Counted from the first letter of the stretch, positions 15,501-21,795 are shown. The stretch: DNA of 23,759 nt from CAYJFG01 sp051881695 (GCA_051881695.1 JBJEQJ010000038.1:1-23759), one strand, 5' to 3'. Notes: generated by a model not told the origin, from the sequence alone. Translations and numbers: made by a program.

Positions 15501-16161
15501 GAAGTCAATGTGGATTTTAGGCGGCGACGGCTGGGCTTACGATATCGGCTTCGGCGGTCTTGACCACGTTCTTGCAAGCGGCGAGAATGTAAATATCCTC
15601 GTATTCGATACAGAGGTTTACTCTAATACAGGCGGTCAGGCATCAAAGGCTACACCGGTAGGCTCAGTTGCACAGTTTGCAGCAGCAGGTAAGGCTACAA
15701 AGAAGAAGGACTTAGCCGCTATAGCAATGAGCTACGGTTATGTATATGTAGCACAGGTAGCAATGGGCGCAGACTACAACCAGTGCATCAAGGCTTTTGC
15801 AGAGGCTGAAAGCTATCAGGGTCCGTCAATCATCATCGCTTACGCTCCGTGTATCAACCATGGTATCAAGGGCGGTATGAGTATTGCACAAATGGAAGAG
15901 AAGAAGGCAGTAGCCGCAGGCTATTGGAACTGCTTCCGCTTTGACCCGCGTCTTGCAGATGAGGGCAAGAATCCGTTTATGCTCGACAGCAAGGCTCCTA
16001 CAGCAAGCTACCGTGACTTTATCATGGGCGAGGTTCGTTACAATTCTCTTACACGTTCATTCCCTGAAAGAGCAGAAAAGCTCTTTGCTCAGGCAGAGGA
16101 GAACGCAGCTAAGAAGTATGCTCACCTCCAGAAGCTTGCAAGCTTTGAAAGCGCAGAGTAA
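12595..16161 (+). CDS. nifJ: Pyruvate:ferredoxin (flavodoxin) oxidoreductase
   Basis: 1188 residues, the full length of the one-chain homodimeric enzyme. It oxidises pyruvate with CoA to acetyl-CoA and CO2, reducing ferredoxin, the central step of clostridial fermentation. Seen in order: YPITPSS near residue 30 in the pyruvate-binding domain I; two 4Fe-4S clusters of the inserted ferredoxin domain (Cys696, 699, 702, 706 and Cys750, 753, 756, 760, each ending CP); CAGCGE (Cys821, 824) for the cluster near thiamine; and the thiamine diphosphate motif GGDGWAYDIG (Asp978) to EVYSNTGGQ. AAGGAGG lies ten bases before the ATG; a nearer ATG at 12588 is out of frame. Few ATA isoleucine codons compared with neighbouring genes, a clear promoter and a strong terminator fit high expression. 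Confidence 0.97.
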   Translation: MSRKMKTMDGNSAAAHVSYAFTDVAAIYPITPSSVMADETDKYSAAGRKNLFGREVKVTEMQSEGGAAGAVHGSLAAGALTTTYTASQGLLLMIPNMYKMAGELLPSVIHVSARALTSHALSIFGDHSDIYACRQTGYAMLCSNSPQEVMDLAAVAHLSAIKGRVPFLHFFDGFRTSHEIQKIETWDYEDLADMLDWDAVDAFRRRSLNPEHPVIRGTAQNDDIFFQAREACNVYYNAVPEVVVDYMNKVNEKCGTNYKPFNYYGAPDAENVIVAMGSVCDCAEEVVDYLNAAGEKVGLLKVRLYRPFVADYMLSELPKTVKNIAVLDRTKEPGAIGEPLYLDVLAAINGSEFANVRVTTGRYGLGSKDTTPGDIVAVYRNMESENPKRTFTIGIVDDVTNLSLEVKENPDTTPACTKSCKFWGLGADGTVGANKNSIKIIGDHTDKYAQGYFAYDSKKSGGLTVSHLRFGDQPIKSTYYISKADFVACHNPSYVDKYDMVDDLKEGGSFLLNCPWTGEELEKRLPGKMKRIIAEKKINFYTIDGIAIGKEIGLGGRINTILQSAFFKIANVIPAEDAIQYMKDAATKSYSKKGQAIVDMNHKAIERGMEDVKKVDVPASWASCTDDSVSHVVTEGRPEVVDYVNTILNPVNAYKGNQLPVSAFKNHIDGTAPQGSAAYEKRGIAVDVPEWQPENCIQCNFCSYVCPHAVIRPVAMTADELAAAPEGTKSVPMTGLKDLTFTMTVSTLDCTGCGSCAQVCPGKKGAKALVMKPIDSQRAGQKVFDYGFSLDPKPEVNEKFKETTVKGSQFKQPLLEFSGACAGCGETPYAKLATQLFGDRMFIANATGCSSIWGGSAPATPYTVNKKGFGPAWHNSLFEDNAEFGLGMALGQKAIRARLAEYVEKIAAATDKEDLKAACQNYLDTANDSGANRPAADALIEKLEEIKDCECEAGQLAKKTLADKDSLAKKSMWILGGDGWAYDIGFGGLDHVLASGENVNILVFDTEVYSNTGGQASKATPVGSVAQFAAAGKATKKKDLAAIAMSYGYVYVAQVAMGADYNQCIKAFAEAESYQGPSIIIAYAPCINHGIKGGMSIAQMEEKKAVAAGYWNCFRFDPRLADEGKNPFMLDSKAPTASYRDFIMGEVRYNSLTRSFPERAEKLFAQAEENAAKKYAHLQKLASFESAE

Positions 16162-16222
16162 TTCAAGATAAAATTTAGCAGTACCGCTGCACAGCAAAAT
16201 GCAGCAGTAAGAAAATAAGCAT

Positions 16223-16264
16223 AGCCGTACAGGAGAAGCTAAGGCTTTCCTGTGCGGCTTGTTT
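16223..16264 (+). terminator. Terminator of nifJ
   Basis: AGCCGTACAGGA (16223-16234) pairs with TCCTGTGCGGCT (16248-16259) with one mismatch-type pair; AAGC/GCTT extends inward. TTGTTTGT follows, which is also the start of repeat copy A3. Confidence 0.85.
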
Positions 16265-16327
16265 GTACAATCTAACGAAAAATCTGACGGCGCAATATAC
16301 ACAAGCAATTTAATCAGTGTTTCCTTA
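16259..16327 (-). repeat. Family A repeat, copy A3 (terminal part)
   Basis: About 69 bases matching A1 from TTTGT-CAATCT through GACGGCGCAATAT to TTTAATCAGTGTTTCCTTA, with about ten differences. It begins within the T tract of the nifJ terminator, so this copy joins the 3' end of the transcript, as A2 joins the CBS gene. Confidence 0.82.
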
Positions 16328-16553
16328 GATTTTTGCTGTATAACAGATAAATTATGAGGATTTTGCCGTAGCTGTTTTAGAAGAGGACTTGCCTAAGGTA
16401 AAAGCTTAAAAGGTTTCGTGCTTCGTTTTGTCAGTCAGTGCTATTGACCGGCAAAGCGAAGTATTTTTTCAGAAATTCAGCGGTTTTATATATACCTTTT
16501 TATAAATACAAGTTATAATAAGCTTAATAAAACACATTACGGGGGACTTGCAT
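16328..16553 (+). promoter_or_regulatory. Leader region of the HAD gene with a hairpin and weak promoter
   Basis: CTTCGTTTTG (16421-16430) pairs with CAAAGCGAAG (16452-16461), followed by TATTTTTTC, so it may be a terminator. Downstream, TATAAT (16514-16519) with TATACC 17 bases earlier may be the HAD promoter. GGGGGA lies seven bases before the ATG. Nothing coding was seen. Confidence 0.5.
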
Positions 16554-17285
16554 ATGTATAAAAATTATATTTTTGACCTTTACGGTACTCTTGCCGATAT
16601 TAATACAAACGAAAGCAAGCGCTATTTGTGGGAGAAAACTGCTGAAATTTATGCCTTTAACGGTGCGTTATATACGCCGAGCGAGCTTAAAAAGGAATAT
16701 TTCCGCCTTGTAAAGGAAGAAAAAGAGAACGTAAAAAGAGAGCATCCGCACTTTACAAATATAGATGTACAGCTTGATAAGGTTTTTGCACAGCTTTATA
16801 AAAACAAGGGTATTGAGCCGGAGTCTTCCCTTGCCTTGCTTACGGCGCAGTTTTTCAGAGCTGTTTCCACAAAATATATCAGGCTTTACGACGGTGCGAT
16901 GGATTTGCTTTTGTCGCTTAAGCAAAATGGGAAGAGCGTATATCTGCTTACAAACGCACAGCGCTGTTTTACTGTGCCGGAGCTTAAAATGCTTGGAATT
17001 TACGATAAATTCGACGGCATTGTAATTTCGTCGGACGAGCTTACCTGCAAGCCGGACAAGGCGTTTTATAATAAAATAACAGAGAGATTTGCGCTTGATA
17101 AAAATGAAAGCATAATGATAGGAAACGACTTTATAACAGATATTGAGGGGGCATATAACGCAGGACTTAACAGTCTTTATATACACTCAAACCTTTCCCC
17201 GGATATAAAGGGCGAGCTTAAAGCAACCTACAGCATTATGGACGGCGACGTTAAGAAGGTTAAAGAGCTTATCTTAAAAAGCTGA
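16554..17285 (+). CDS. HAD-superfamily hydrolase (subfamily IA type)
   Basis: 243 residues from ATG 16554, chosen because GGGGGA lies seven bases upstream; a TTG two codons earlier is less likely. HAD motifs: FDLYGTL (7-13) with nucleophile Asp8; LLTN with Thr133; Lys166 in CKPDK; GNDFITD with Asp192 and Asp196. The cap is helical (about 20-105). The second Asp of the usual DxD pair is Tyr10, as in haloacid dehalogenases and a large clostridial group annotated simply as HAD hydrolases, so phosphatase activity should not be assumed. Substrate unknown. It appears to be a single gene; a terminator follows some 200 bases on. Confidence 0.88.
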   Translation: MYKNYIFDLYGTLADINTNESKRYLWEKTAEIYAFNGALYTPSELKKEYFRLVKEEKENVKREHPHFTNIDVQLDKVFAQLYKNKGIEPESSLALLTAQFFRAVSTKYIRLYDGAMDLLLSLKQNGKSVYLLTNAQRCFTVPELKMLGIYDKFDGIVISSDELTCKPDKAFYNKITERFALDKNESIMIGNDFITDIEGAYNAGLNSLYIHSNLSPDIKGELKATYSIMDGDVKKVKELILKS

Positions 17286-17421
17286 GAAAAGCGATATACT
17301 GCGCCCTGAATTAGTCTATGATGCTTCGGCGTTGGTATTGCCGTATGTGCCGATGCTTATAGCAAGCTTGCTGCTGATTGAGCTGTCGGGTTTTTTATTT
17401 AAGAAAAGAGCCAATTTGTAA
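17278..17421 (+). pseudogene. Possible remnant of a membrane-anchor C terminus
   Basis: An open frame of 47 codons without a start codon or ribosome site, overlapping the end of the HAD gene by eight bases in another frame. Its last 37 residues begin ELVYDASALVLPYV, continue with a hydrophobic segment (PMLIASLLLIELSGFLF) and end KKRANL. This is the layout of a C-terminal membrane anchor or a decayed wall-sorting tail. It may equally be a chance frame. Confidence 0.25.
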
Positions 17422-17483
17422 CACAAAAGAGTACGTTTGTTTTTACTGTTGTTATTGATTCTGCCTTTTTTATTTTTAAATAC

Positions 17484-17513
17484 AGCCGCCGTTAAATGCA
17501 ACGGCGGCTTTTG
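17484..17513 (+). terminator. Terminator downstream of the HAD gene
   Basis: AGCCGCCGTT (17484-17493) pairs perfectly with AACGGCGGCT (17500-17509), then TTTTG. It ends transcription from the HAD gene or the remnant after it. Confidence 0.88.
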
Positions 17514-17545
17514 CGCTGTTTTCTTATGAATTTAGACAGTTATAA

Positions 17546-17574
17546 TTGATTGTATGCGAAATATATGGTAAAAT
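17546..17574 (+). promoter_or_regulatory. Promoter of the aminotransferase-trpS region
   Basis: TTGATT (17546-17551), 17 bases, TAAAAT (17569-17574). The start of transcription should be near 17581, which is the first base pairs of repeat element A4. Confidence 0.7.
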
Positions 17575-17578
17575 ATAA

Positions 17579-17759
17579 TTTAAGGAATACTGATTAAATC
17601 GTTTGTGCATATTGCGCAGTTAGATTTTTCGTCAGGTTGGACAAATAAACCGCAGTAATGCTGACGCATTACGAGGATTTTTTGGGCAATCCGGCGGAAA
17701 ATATGCAAGCAAGATGTGCAAACAGCTTTTTGGCGTTATTTATTCAGTGGTTCCTTAAA
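17579..17759 (+). mobile_element. Family A element, complete copy A4: MITE-like with TTAA ends
   Basis: 181 bases bounded by imperfect inverted ends of about 21 bases: TTTAAGGAA-TA-CTGATTAAAT on the left and, read on the other strand, TTTAAGGAA-CCA-CTGAATAAAT on the right. The left 110 bases match copy A1 closely. A hairpin GTAATGC/GCATTAC lies inside (arms around 17656-17673), kept in A1 by a G-T pair. No coding capacity. It occupies almost all of the leader between the promoter and the aminotransferase ribosome site. TTAA at both ends may be the target sequence, as in known non-autonomous elements; no transposase is present in the window. Confidence 0.75.
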
Positions 17760-17824
17760 TAACAGTCAATTACTCCGTGATTTTACAGGAGGATTCTCCG
17801 ACAAAACGAAAGGAAGTATATATT

Positions 17825-19015
17825 TTGAATTACACTTTTTCAGACAGAGTAAACAGCTTAAAGCCGTCGGCTATTAGGGAGATTTTTAAGTATGCGGCAG
17901 ACCCGGAGGTTATATCGCTTTCGGCAGGCAACCCGGCGCCCGAGGCTTTCCCGTCAAAGGAGATAGCGGAGATTTCCGCAAGACTGTTAAGCGAGCGCCC
18001 AATAGACGCTTTGCAGTACAGCATTACCGAGGGCTATGCTCCGCTTAGAAAACAGCTAAAGGACTATATGCTTGAAAAGCACAGCATAGGTAAGGAATTT
18101 GACGACCTTATCATAACGTCGGGCGCACAGCAGATTATGGATTTAGCGGCAAAATCCCTGTGCAACGAGGGAGATACGGTAATATGCGAAGCACCCAGCT
18201 TCATCGGCTCGCTCAATACCTTCCGTTCTTATAACTGTAAGCTCAAGGGCGTTGAGGTGGAAAGCGACGGTATGAATATTGAAGCGCTTGAAAATGCGCT
18301 TAAAAGCGAGAAAAATGTGCGTTTTATATACACAATTCCCAATTTCCAGAATCCGTCGGGTGTTACGATGAGCCTTGAAAAAAGAAAAGCAGTATATGCC
18401 CTTGCAAAGAAGTACGGCGTGCTGATAATTGAGGATAACCCCTATGGCGATTTGCGCTACGAGGGCGAGCCGATAGCATCAATAAAATCTATGGATACAG
18501 ACGGAATAGTAATATACGCAGGCTCTTTTTCAAAGGTTATTTCGCCCGGTATGCGTGTGGGCTGGTGCGTTGCTCCGTCGCCGATAATTCAAAAGATGGT
18601 GGTTTGCAAGCAGGGGCAGGACGTGCACACAAATATCTGGTCGCAGATGGTTTGCTCCGAGTTCCTCAAAAATTATGACTTTGACGCTCACCTGCAATTT
18701 TTAAGGGATTTATACAGCAAAAAAGCAAAGCTTATGACAGAGCTTTTAGACGCTCATCTGGCGCCGCAGGTTACATATAATAAGATTACGGGCGGACTTT
18801 TCACATATTGTAAGCTGCCCGAAAGCGTGGATATGCCCGATTTTTGCAAGCAGGCAGTTTTAAGAAAGGTCTGCGTTGTACCGGGTAATGCCTTCTTAAC
18901 AGACGAAAACGAGCCTTGCTCCTACTTCAGAGTAAACTTCTCAACCCCCACTGACGAACAGCTTATTAAAGGCGTTACAATTTTAGGTCAGCTTGCAAAG
19001 GAGCTTATAAAATAA
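17825..19015 (+). CDS. PLP-dependent class I aminotransferase (2-aminoadipate/MocR-type fold, no regulator domain)
   Basis: 396 residues from a TTG at 17825, preceded by AAAGGAAG at eight bases; the GTG at 17777 is longer but has no ribosome site. Typical fold type I features: SLSAGNPAPEAFP (31-43), QYSITEGYAPLR, ITSGAQQIMDLA, the IPNFQNPSGV motif that binds cofactor and substrate, EDNPYGDLRYEG, and the Schiff-base Lys237 in AGSFSKVISPGMRVGW. The sequence is close to LysN/2-aminoadipate-type aminotransferases, which resemble the catalytic half of MocR regulators; no winged-helix domain precedes it. The substrate is not certain: aromatic, branched-chain or aminoadipate are all possible. It lies 81 bases before trpS with no terminator, so co-transcription is likely, a hint (no more) at aromatic amino acids. 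Confidence 0.92.
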   Translation: MNYTFSDRVNSLKPSAIREIFKYAADPEVISLSAGNPAPEAFPSKEIAEISARLLSERPIDALQYSITEGYAPLRKQLKDYMLEKHSIGKEFDDLIITSGAQQIMDLAAKSLCNEGDTVICEAPSFIGSLNTFRSYNCKLKGVEVESDGMNIEALENALKSEKNVRFIYTIPNFQNPSGVTMSLEKRKAVYALAKKYGVLIIEDNPYGDLRYEGEPIASIKSMDTDGIVIYAGSFSKVISPGMRVGWCVAPSPIIQKMVVCKQGQDVHTNIWSQMVCSEFLKNYDFDAHLQFLRDLYSKKAKLMTELLDAHLAPQVTYNKITGGLFTYCKLPESVDMPDFCKQAVLRKVCVVPGNAFLTDENEPCSYFRVNFSTPTDEQLIKGVTILGQLAKELIK

Positions 19016-19096
19016 AGAAGCGTACAAATACGAAGCTGTCGGCTTGAAGGACTAAGGCAGAGGGACAGCGCATTAAAAACTGAGAGGGAAGAATTA

Positions 19097-20101
19097 ATGG
19101 AAAATACAGAGAAGAAAAAAATTATTTTCAGCGCAATACAGCCAAGCGGAACTATAACGCTCGGAAATTACCTTGGCGCTATAAAAAACTGGACGAAGAT
19201 GCAGGACGAGTTTAACTGTGTTTATGCTCTTGCAGACCTGCACACAATAACCGTAAGGCAAGAACCCAAAAAGTTCAGAGAGAACACCCTGCAGGCATAT
19301 GCTTTGCTGCTTGCCTGCGGAATAGACCCCGAAAAAAGCATATTTTTTATACAAAGCCATGTTCACACACACGCAGAGCTTGCCTGGGTGCTGAATTGCT
19401 ACACACAATACGGCGAGCTTTCAAGAATGACTCAATTTAAGGATAAGTCGCAAAAGCACGCAGACAACGTAAACGTCGGCTTGTTTGCATACCCAAGCCT
19501 TATGGCGGCAGATATTCTTCTGTATCAGGCGGATATGGTGCCGGTTGGAGCAGACCAAAAACAGCACCTTGAGCTTTCAAGAGATATTGCCTCACGCTTT
19601 AACGGTATTTACGGTAACACCTTCAAGGTGCCGGAGCCGTACATTCCAAAGGCAGGCGCAAGGGTTATGTCGCTTCAGGAGCCGACGCGCAAGATGAGCA
19701 AATCCGACGAAAATGTAAATGCGTGGATTGCCGTTCTTGACAAGCCGGAGGTTATTATGAAGAAATTTAAGCGTGCCGTTACAGACTCCGAGGCAAGGGT
19801 ATATTACGGCGAAAACAAAGACGGTATTAATAACCTTATGGGCATATACTCCGCCGTTACCGGCAAGACTAACGAGGAGATAGAAAAGGAATTTGACGGC
19901 AAGGGCTACGGCGATTTTAAAACAGCAGTAGCAGAAAGCGTAATAGAAAGCCTACGTCCTATTCAGGAGAAATACAATCAGTACATTAACGACAAGGCTT
20001 ATTTGCAGGAATGTTACAGCAAGGGTGCGCAAATGGCGCTTAAGTTCTCGCAGAGAACGCTGGATAAGGCGATGAAAAAAATTGGTTTTGTGCTTAAATA
20101 A
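19097..20101 (+). CDS. trpS: Tryptophanyl-tRNA synthetase
   Basis: 334 residues, the normal size of bacterial TrpRS. It charges tRNA-Trp with tryptophan using ATP. The class I HIGH region is PSGTITLGNYLGA (16-28, TLGN in place of HIGH) and KMSKS is KMSKSDEN (199-206). YQADMVPVGADQKQH, the tryptophan- and ATP-site segment, is intact. GAGGGAAG precedes the ATG by six bases. Firmicutes often control trpS by a T-box; the 81 bases upstream contain only a small GCTGTC/GACAGC pairing (19035-19069) and no T-box core, so control here probably comes from the upstream aminotransferase promoter. Confidence 0.97.
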   Translation: MENTEKKKIIFSAIQPSGTITLGNYLGAIKNWTKMQDEFNCVYALADLHTITVRQEPKKFRENTLQAYALLLACGIDPEKSIFFIQSHVHTHAELAWVLNCYTQYGELSRMTQFKDKSQKHADNVNVGLFAYPSLMAADILLYQADMVPVGADQKQHLELSRDIASRFNGIYGNTFKVPEPYIPKAGARVMSLQEPTRKMSKSDENVNAWIAVLDKPEVIMKKFKRAVTDSEARVYYGENKDGINNLMGIYSAVTGKTNEEIEKEFDGKGYGDFKTAVAESVIESLRPIQEKYNQYINDKAYLQECYSKGAQMALKFSQRTLDKAMKKIGFVLK

Positions 20102-20132
20102 CGGATTTTTCCGTCATACTTCGTAATTTTGC

Positions 20133-20186
20133 GCTCGGCGGGCACAAAGAGCTCGGCGGGCACAAAGAGCTTGGCACGCACAAAAA
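20133..20186 (+). repeat. Three tandem 18-bp units
   Basis: GCTCGGCGGGCACAAAGA at 20133-20150 and again exactly at 20151-20168, then a diverged third unit at 20169-20186. It lies between the trpS stop codon and its terminator, in non-coding DNA. Confidence 0.93.
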
Positions 20187-20195
20187 TAAATACTT

Positions 20196-20224
20196 CCCCC
20201 TTTTAACAAGGGGGTCTTGTTTTA
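20196..20224 (+). terminator. Probable terminator after trpS
   Basis: CCCCCTT (20196-20202) pairs with AAGGGGG (20208-20214), then TCTTGTTTT. Its core is like the family B hairpins. A smaller perfect hairpin ACGGA/TCCGT overlaps the trpS stop at 20101-20114. Confidence 0.6.
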
Positions 20225-20283
20225 CAGAAAGAAGAATGTTAAGCTTGTAATTATCGGTTTTACCTAACGGAGGGAATGTTTTT

Positions 20284-20910
20284 ATGATAAAGAATTTAAC
20301 GATAAACGCACGAAAACCAAAGGGTATCTGGGGTCGGCTTATGATAAAAAAGATGAATTTAACGCACAAGGAGATGACCTTATGGGCGTTTGATAAGCTT
20401 AACATAAGCACCTGTACCAAAATTGCAGACATAGGCTGCGGCGGAGGAAACGCCGTAAAAATACTTAGCAAAGCAAACGAAAGCTCAAAAATTTACGGCA
20501 TAGATTATTCTGACCTATCTGTTGAAAGAGCAATCAAGAAAAACAAAACCGCCGTAAAGCAGGGCAGAGTAAAAATAATAAAAGGAAGCGTGTCCTCTCT
20601 GCCGTTTAACGACAGCTCGCTCGATTTGGCGGTTGCAGTTGAAACAATATATTTCTGGCCGAATCCGCAAAGCGATTTTGCCGAGGTAAACCGAGTTATA
20701 AAGCAGGGCGGCAAATTTGCCGTCATATGCGAAATGGTGAAAAACGAGGACGGCACCGGTGCTCACAGTGAGGTTGCCGAGCTTTTACAGCTGCATTATT
20801 TCAAAAGGTCCGAGGTTGTATCACTTATGCAGGGCGCAGGCTTTGTAAATGTTAATGCATTTGACAATGAAGAAAACGGCTGGCTTTTGGTAACAGGGGA
20901 AAAGGCATAA
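20284..20910 (+). CDS. Class I SAM-dependent methyltransferase
   Basis: 208 residues. The SAM site is IADIGCGGGNAVKIL (47-61), followed by the acidic end of strand 2 (YGIDYSDLSVERA), GSVSSLPFNDSSLDLAV as motif II/III and VNRVIKQGGKFAVICE as the strand 5 region: the Methyltransf_11 pattern. The N-terminal part (1-45) with MNLTHKEMTLWAFDKL is typical of clostridial small-molecule or quinone-like methyltransferases of unknown substrate. GGAGGG stands before the ATG. It is between two terminators, so it is a single-gene unit; its promoter was not clearly seen. Substrate cannot be given. Confidence 0.9.
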   Translation: MIKNLTINARKPKGIWGRLMIKKMNLTHKEMTLWAFDKLNISTCTKIADIGCGGGNAVKILSKANESSKIYGIDYSDLSVERAIKKNKTAVKQGRVKIIKGSVSSLPFNDSSLDLAVAVETIYFWPNPQSDFAEVNRVIKQGGKFAVICEMVKNEDGTGAHSEVAELLQLHYFKRSEVVSLMQGAGFVNVNAFDNEENGWLLVTGEKA

Positions 20911-20964
20911 ATAAGTGCCTTATAATTGATTGATTTGGTTTAACAAGTAAAAATGCAAAAAAAG

Positions 20965-21015
20965 AAAGCTGCGGTAAGCGGCAGTCGTTTTGACCGCCTG
21001 CTTACTGCAGCTTTT
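20965..21015. terminator. Bidirectional terminator between convergent genes
   Basis: AAAGCTGC and GGTAAGC (20965-20979) pair with GCTTACTGCAGCTTT (20999-21014) with a mismatch, closed by CGG/CCG near the loop. A tracts on the left and TTTT on the right serve the methyltransferase (+) and the CBM26-dockerin gene (-). Confidence 0.88.
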
Positions 21016-21039
21016 GTATTTAAGGAGTTTGATATTAAA

Positions 21040-21480
21040 TTATAATTCTGAAATTATCTTTGCAATATATTTTTGAATCTGCAATACATCCTGCAAATTA
21101 ATTTCATCATCTGACGTTACTACATTGGCAGCCAGCTGCTGGTTAGCGTCCAGTGTACGGATTTTGGCAATATGTGCCTGAATAAGAAGAACGTCGTCCA
21201 TTTTTACCTCGCCGTCGCCTGTAGACTGATATGACCAGATATTACCCTCAACTCTTGTCATAGCCTCGCCCGGCCAACTGTGGTTTCCGTTTGTTGTACC
21301 CTTAATCCACATATAGCAATAAGGGGTTGACCAGCTGTCCGGTGCCTCCAGATATACCATATCTCCCGCTGCTGCATTTGCACGGAACAGACTGCCTGTA
21401 CCGAAAACAGCCACAACGGAAGCCGCCATCAGCACTGCCAGAATAATGCTGATAACCTTTTTGCTTGTTTTTACTGCCAT
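21040..21480 (-). CDS. Secreted short CBM26-dockerin-like protein, internally deleted
   Basis: 146 residues. Residues 1-37 are a signal peptide (KTSKK, a hydrophobic core and ANA-A at the cleavage point). Residues 41-84 match the first half of a family 26 starch-binding module (MVYLEAPDSWSTPYCYMWIK, then WPGEAMTRVEGNIWSY). The second half of the module, normally another 30 or so residues, is missing: the chain passes straight into a dockerin-like pair of segments, GDGEVKMDDVLLIQAHIAKI (88-107) and EINLQDVLQIQKYIAKI (126-142). In both calcium loops the first two ligand positions are replaced, so binding may be weak or lost. ATG follows AAAGGA at nine bases; a good promoter is present. Dockerins join enzymes to cohesin scaffolds as in the amylosome of Ruminococcus bromii. 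This may be a decayed or a minimal protein. Confidence 0.82.
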   Translation of the reverse strand: MAVKTSKKVISIILAVLMAASVVAVFGTGSLFRANAAAGDMVYLEAPDSWSTPYCYMWIKGTTNGNHSWPGEAMTRVEGNIWSYQSTGDGEVKMDDVLLIQAHIAKIRTLDANQQLAANVVTSDDEINLQDVLQIQKYIAKIISEL

Positions 21481-21524
21481 TACTTTTTATCCTTTCTGAA
21501 TTTATAGAGATAAATTTGCGACTT

Positions 21525-21554
21525 ATTATACCAAAACAAAATGTAAATTGTCAA
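21525..21554 (-). promoter_or_regulatory. Promoter of the CBM26-dockerin gene
   Basis: Minus-strand TTGACA (21549-21554), 18 bases, TATAAT (21525-21530): both hexamers are consensus. A strong promoter argues that the shortened gene is still expressed. Confidence 0.85.
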
Positions 21555-21638
21555 TTAAATGCAGTTTTAAGCTGTAATGGCAAAACATTTTTGTAGGATT
21601 AGTCATAGGCAGTTATTTTCTATGTGTATTTTGCACAT

Positions 21639-21677
21639 AAAAACAGACCTTGAAAGTAACTCTCCAAGGTCTGTTTT
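21639..21677 (-). terminator. Terminator of the spoVM unit
   Basis: CAGACCTTG (21644-21652) pairs perfectly with CAAGGTCTG (21665-21673). On the minus strand TTTTT follows; A/T tracts on both sides would also allow use in the other direction. It lies 11 bases after the spoVM stop codon. Confidence 0.9.
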
Positions 21678-21688
21678 GAAAAGAAAAA

Positions 21689-21778
21689 TCAGTCTTTTTT
21701 TTCTTCCTTTTTAATTTTAAACATTTTCCTGAGTACAAAGCCGAGAAAAGCAGGACTTTCAAAAACAACAACCTTCAT
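21689..21778 (-). CDS. spoVM: Stage V sporulation protein M (SpoVM) homologue, 29 residues
   Basis: A micro-gene of 29 codons: it starts MKVVVFESPAFLGFVLRKMF and ends KIKKEEKKD. It aligns without gaps over its first 25 residues with the 26-residue SpoVM of Bacillus subtilis: MK start, hydrophobic residues 3-6, Pro9, FLGG-like FLGF (11-14), Arg17 and a Lys-rich end. SpoVM is an amphipathic helix that lies on the convex forespore membrane, marks it for SpoIVA and so for spore coat assembly; Pro9 is needed for that localisation in B. subtilis. GGGGGTG lies six bases before the ATG and a perfect terminator follows. It is 17 bases downstream of a 46-residue membrane protein gene, so the two are one unit. 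Differences: Glu7 for Lys and Ala10 for Lys. Confidence 0.87.
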   Translation of the reverse strand: MKVVVFESPAFLGFVLRKMFKIKKEEKKD

Positions 21779-21795
21779 AACCGGCACCCCCGAAA

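Noticed and set aside
16340..16400. Weak likeness between the sequence right of A3 and those at 142-163 and 3811-3833 (GTAGCT, GCTGTTT)
   Set aside because: Matches are short and gapped; not enough to extend the repeat family.
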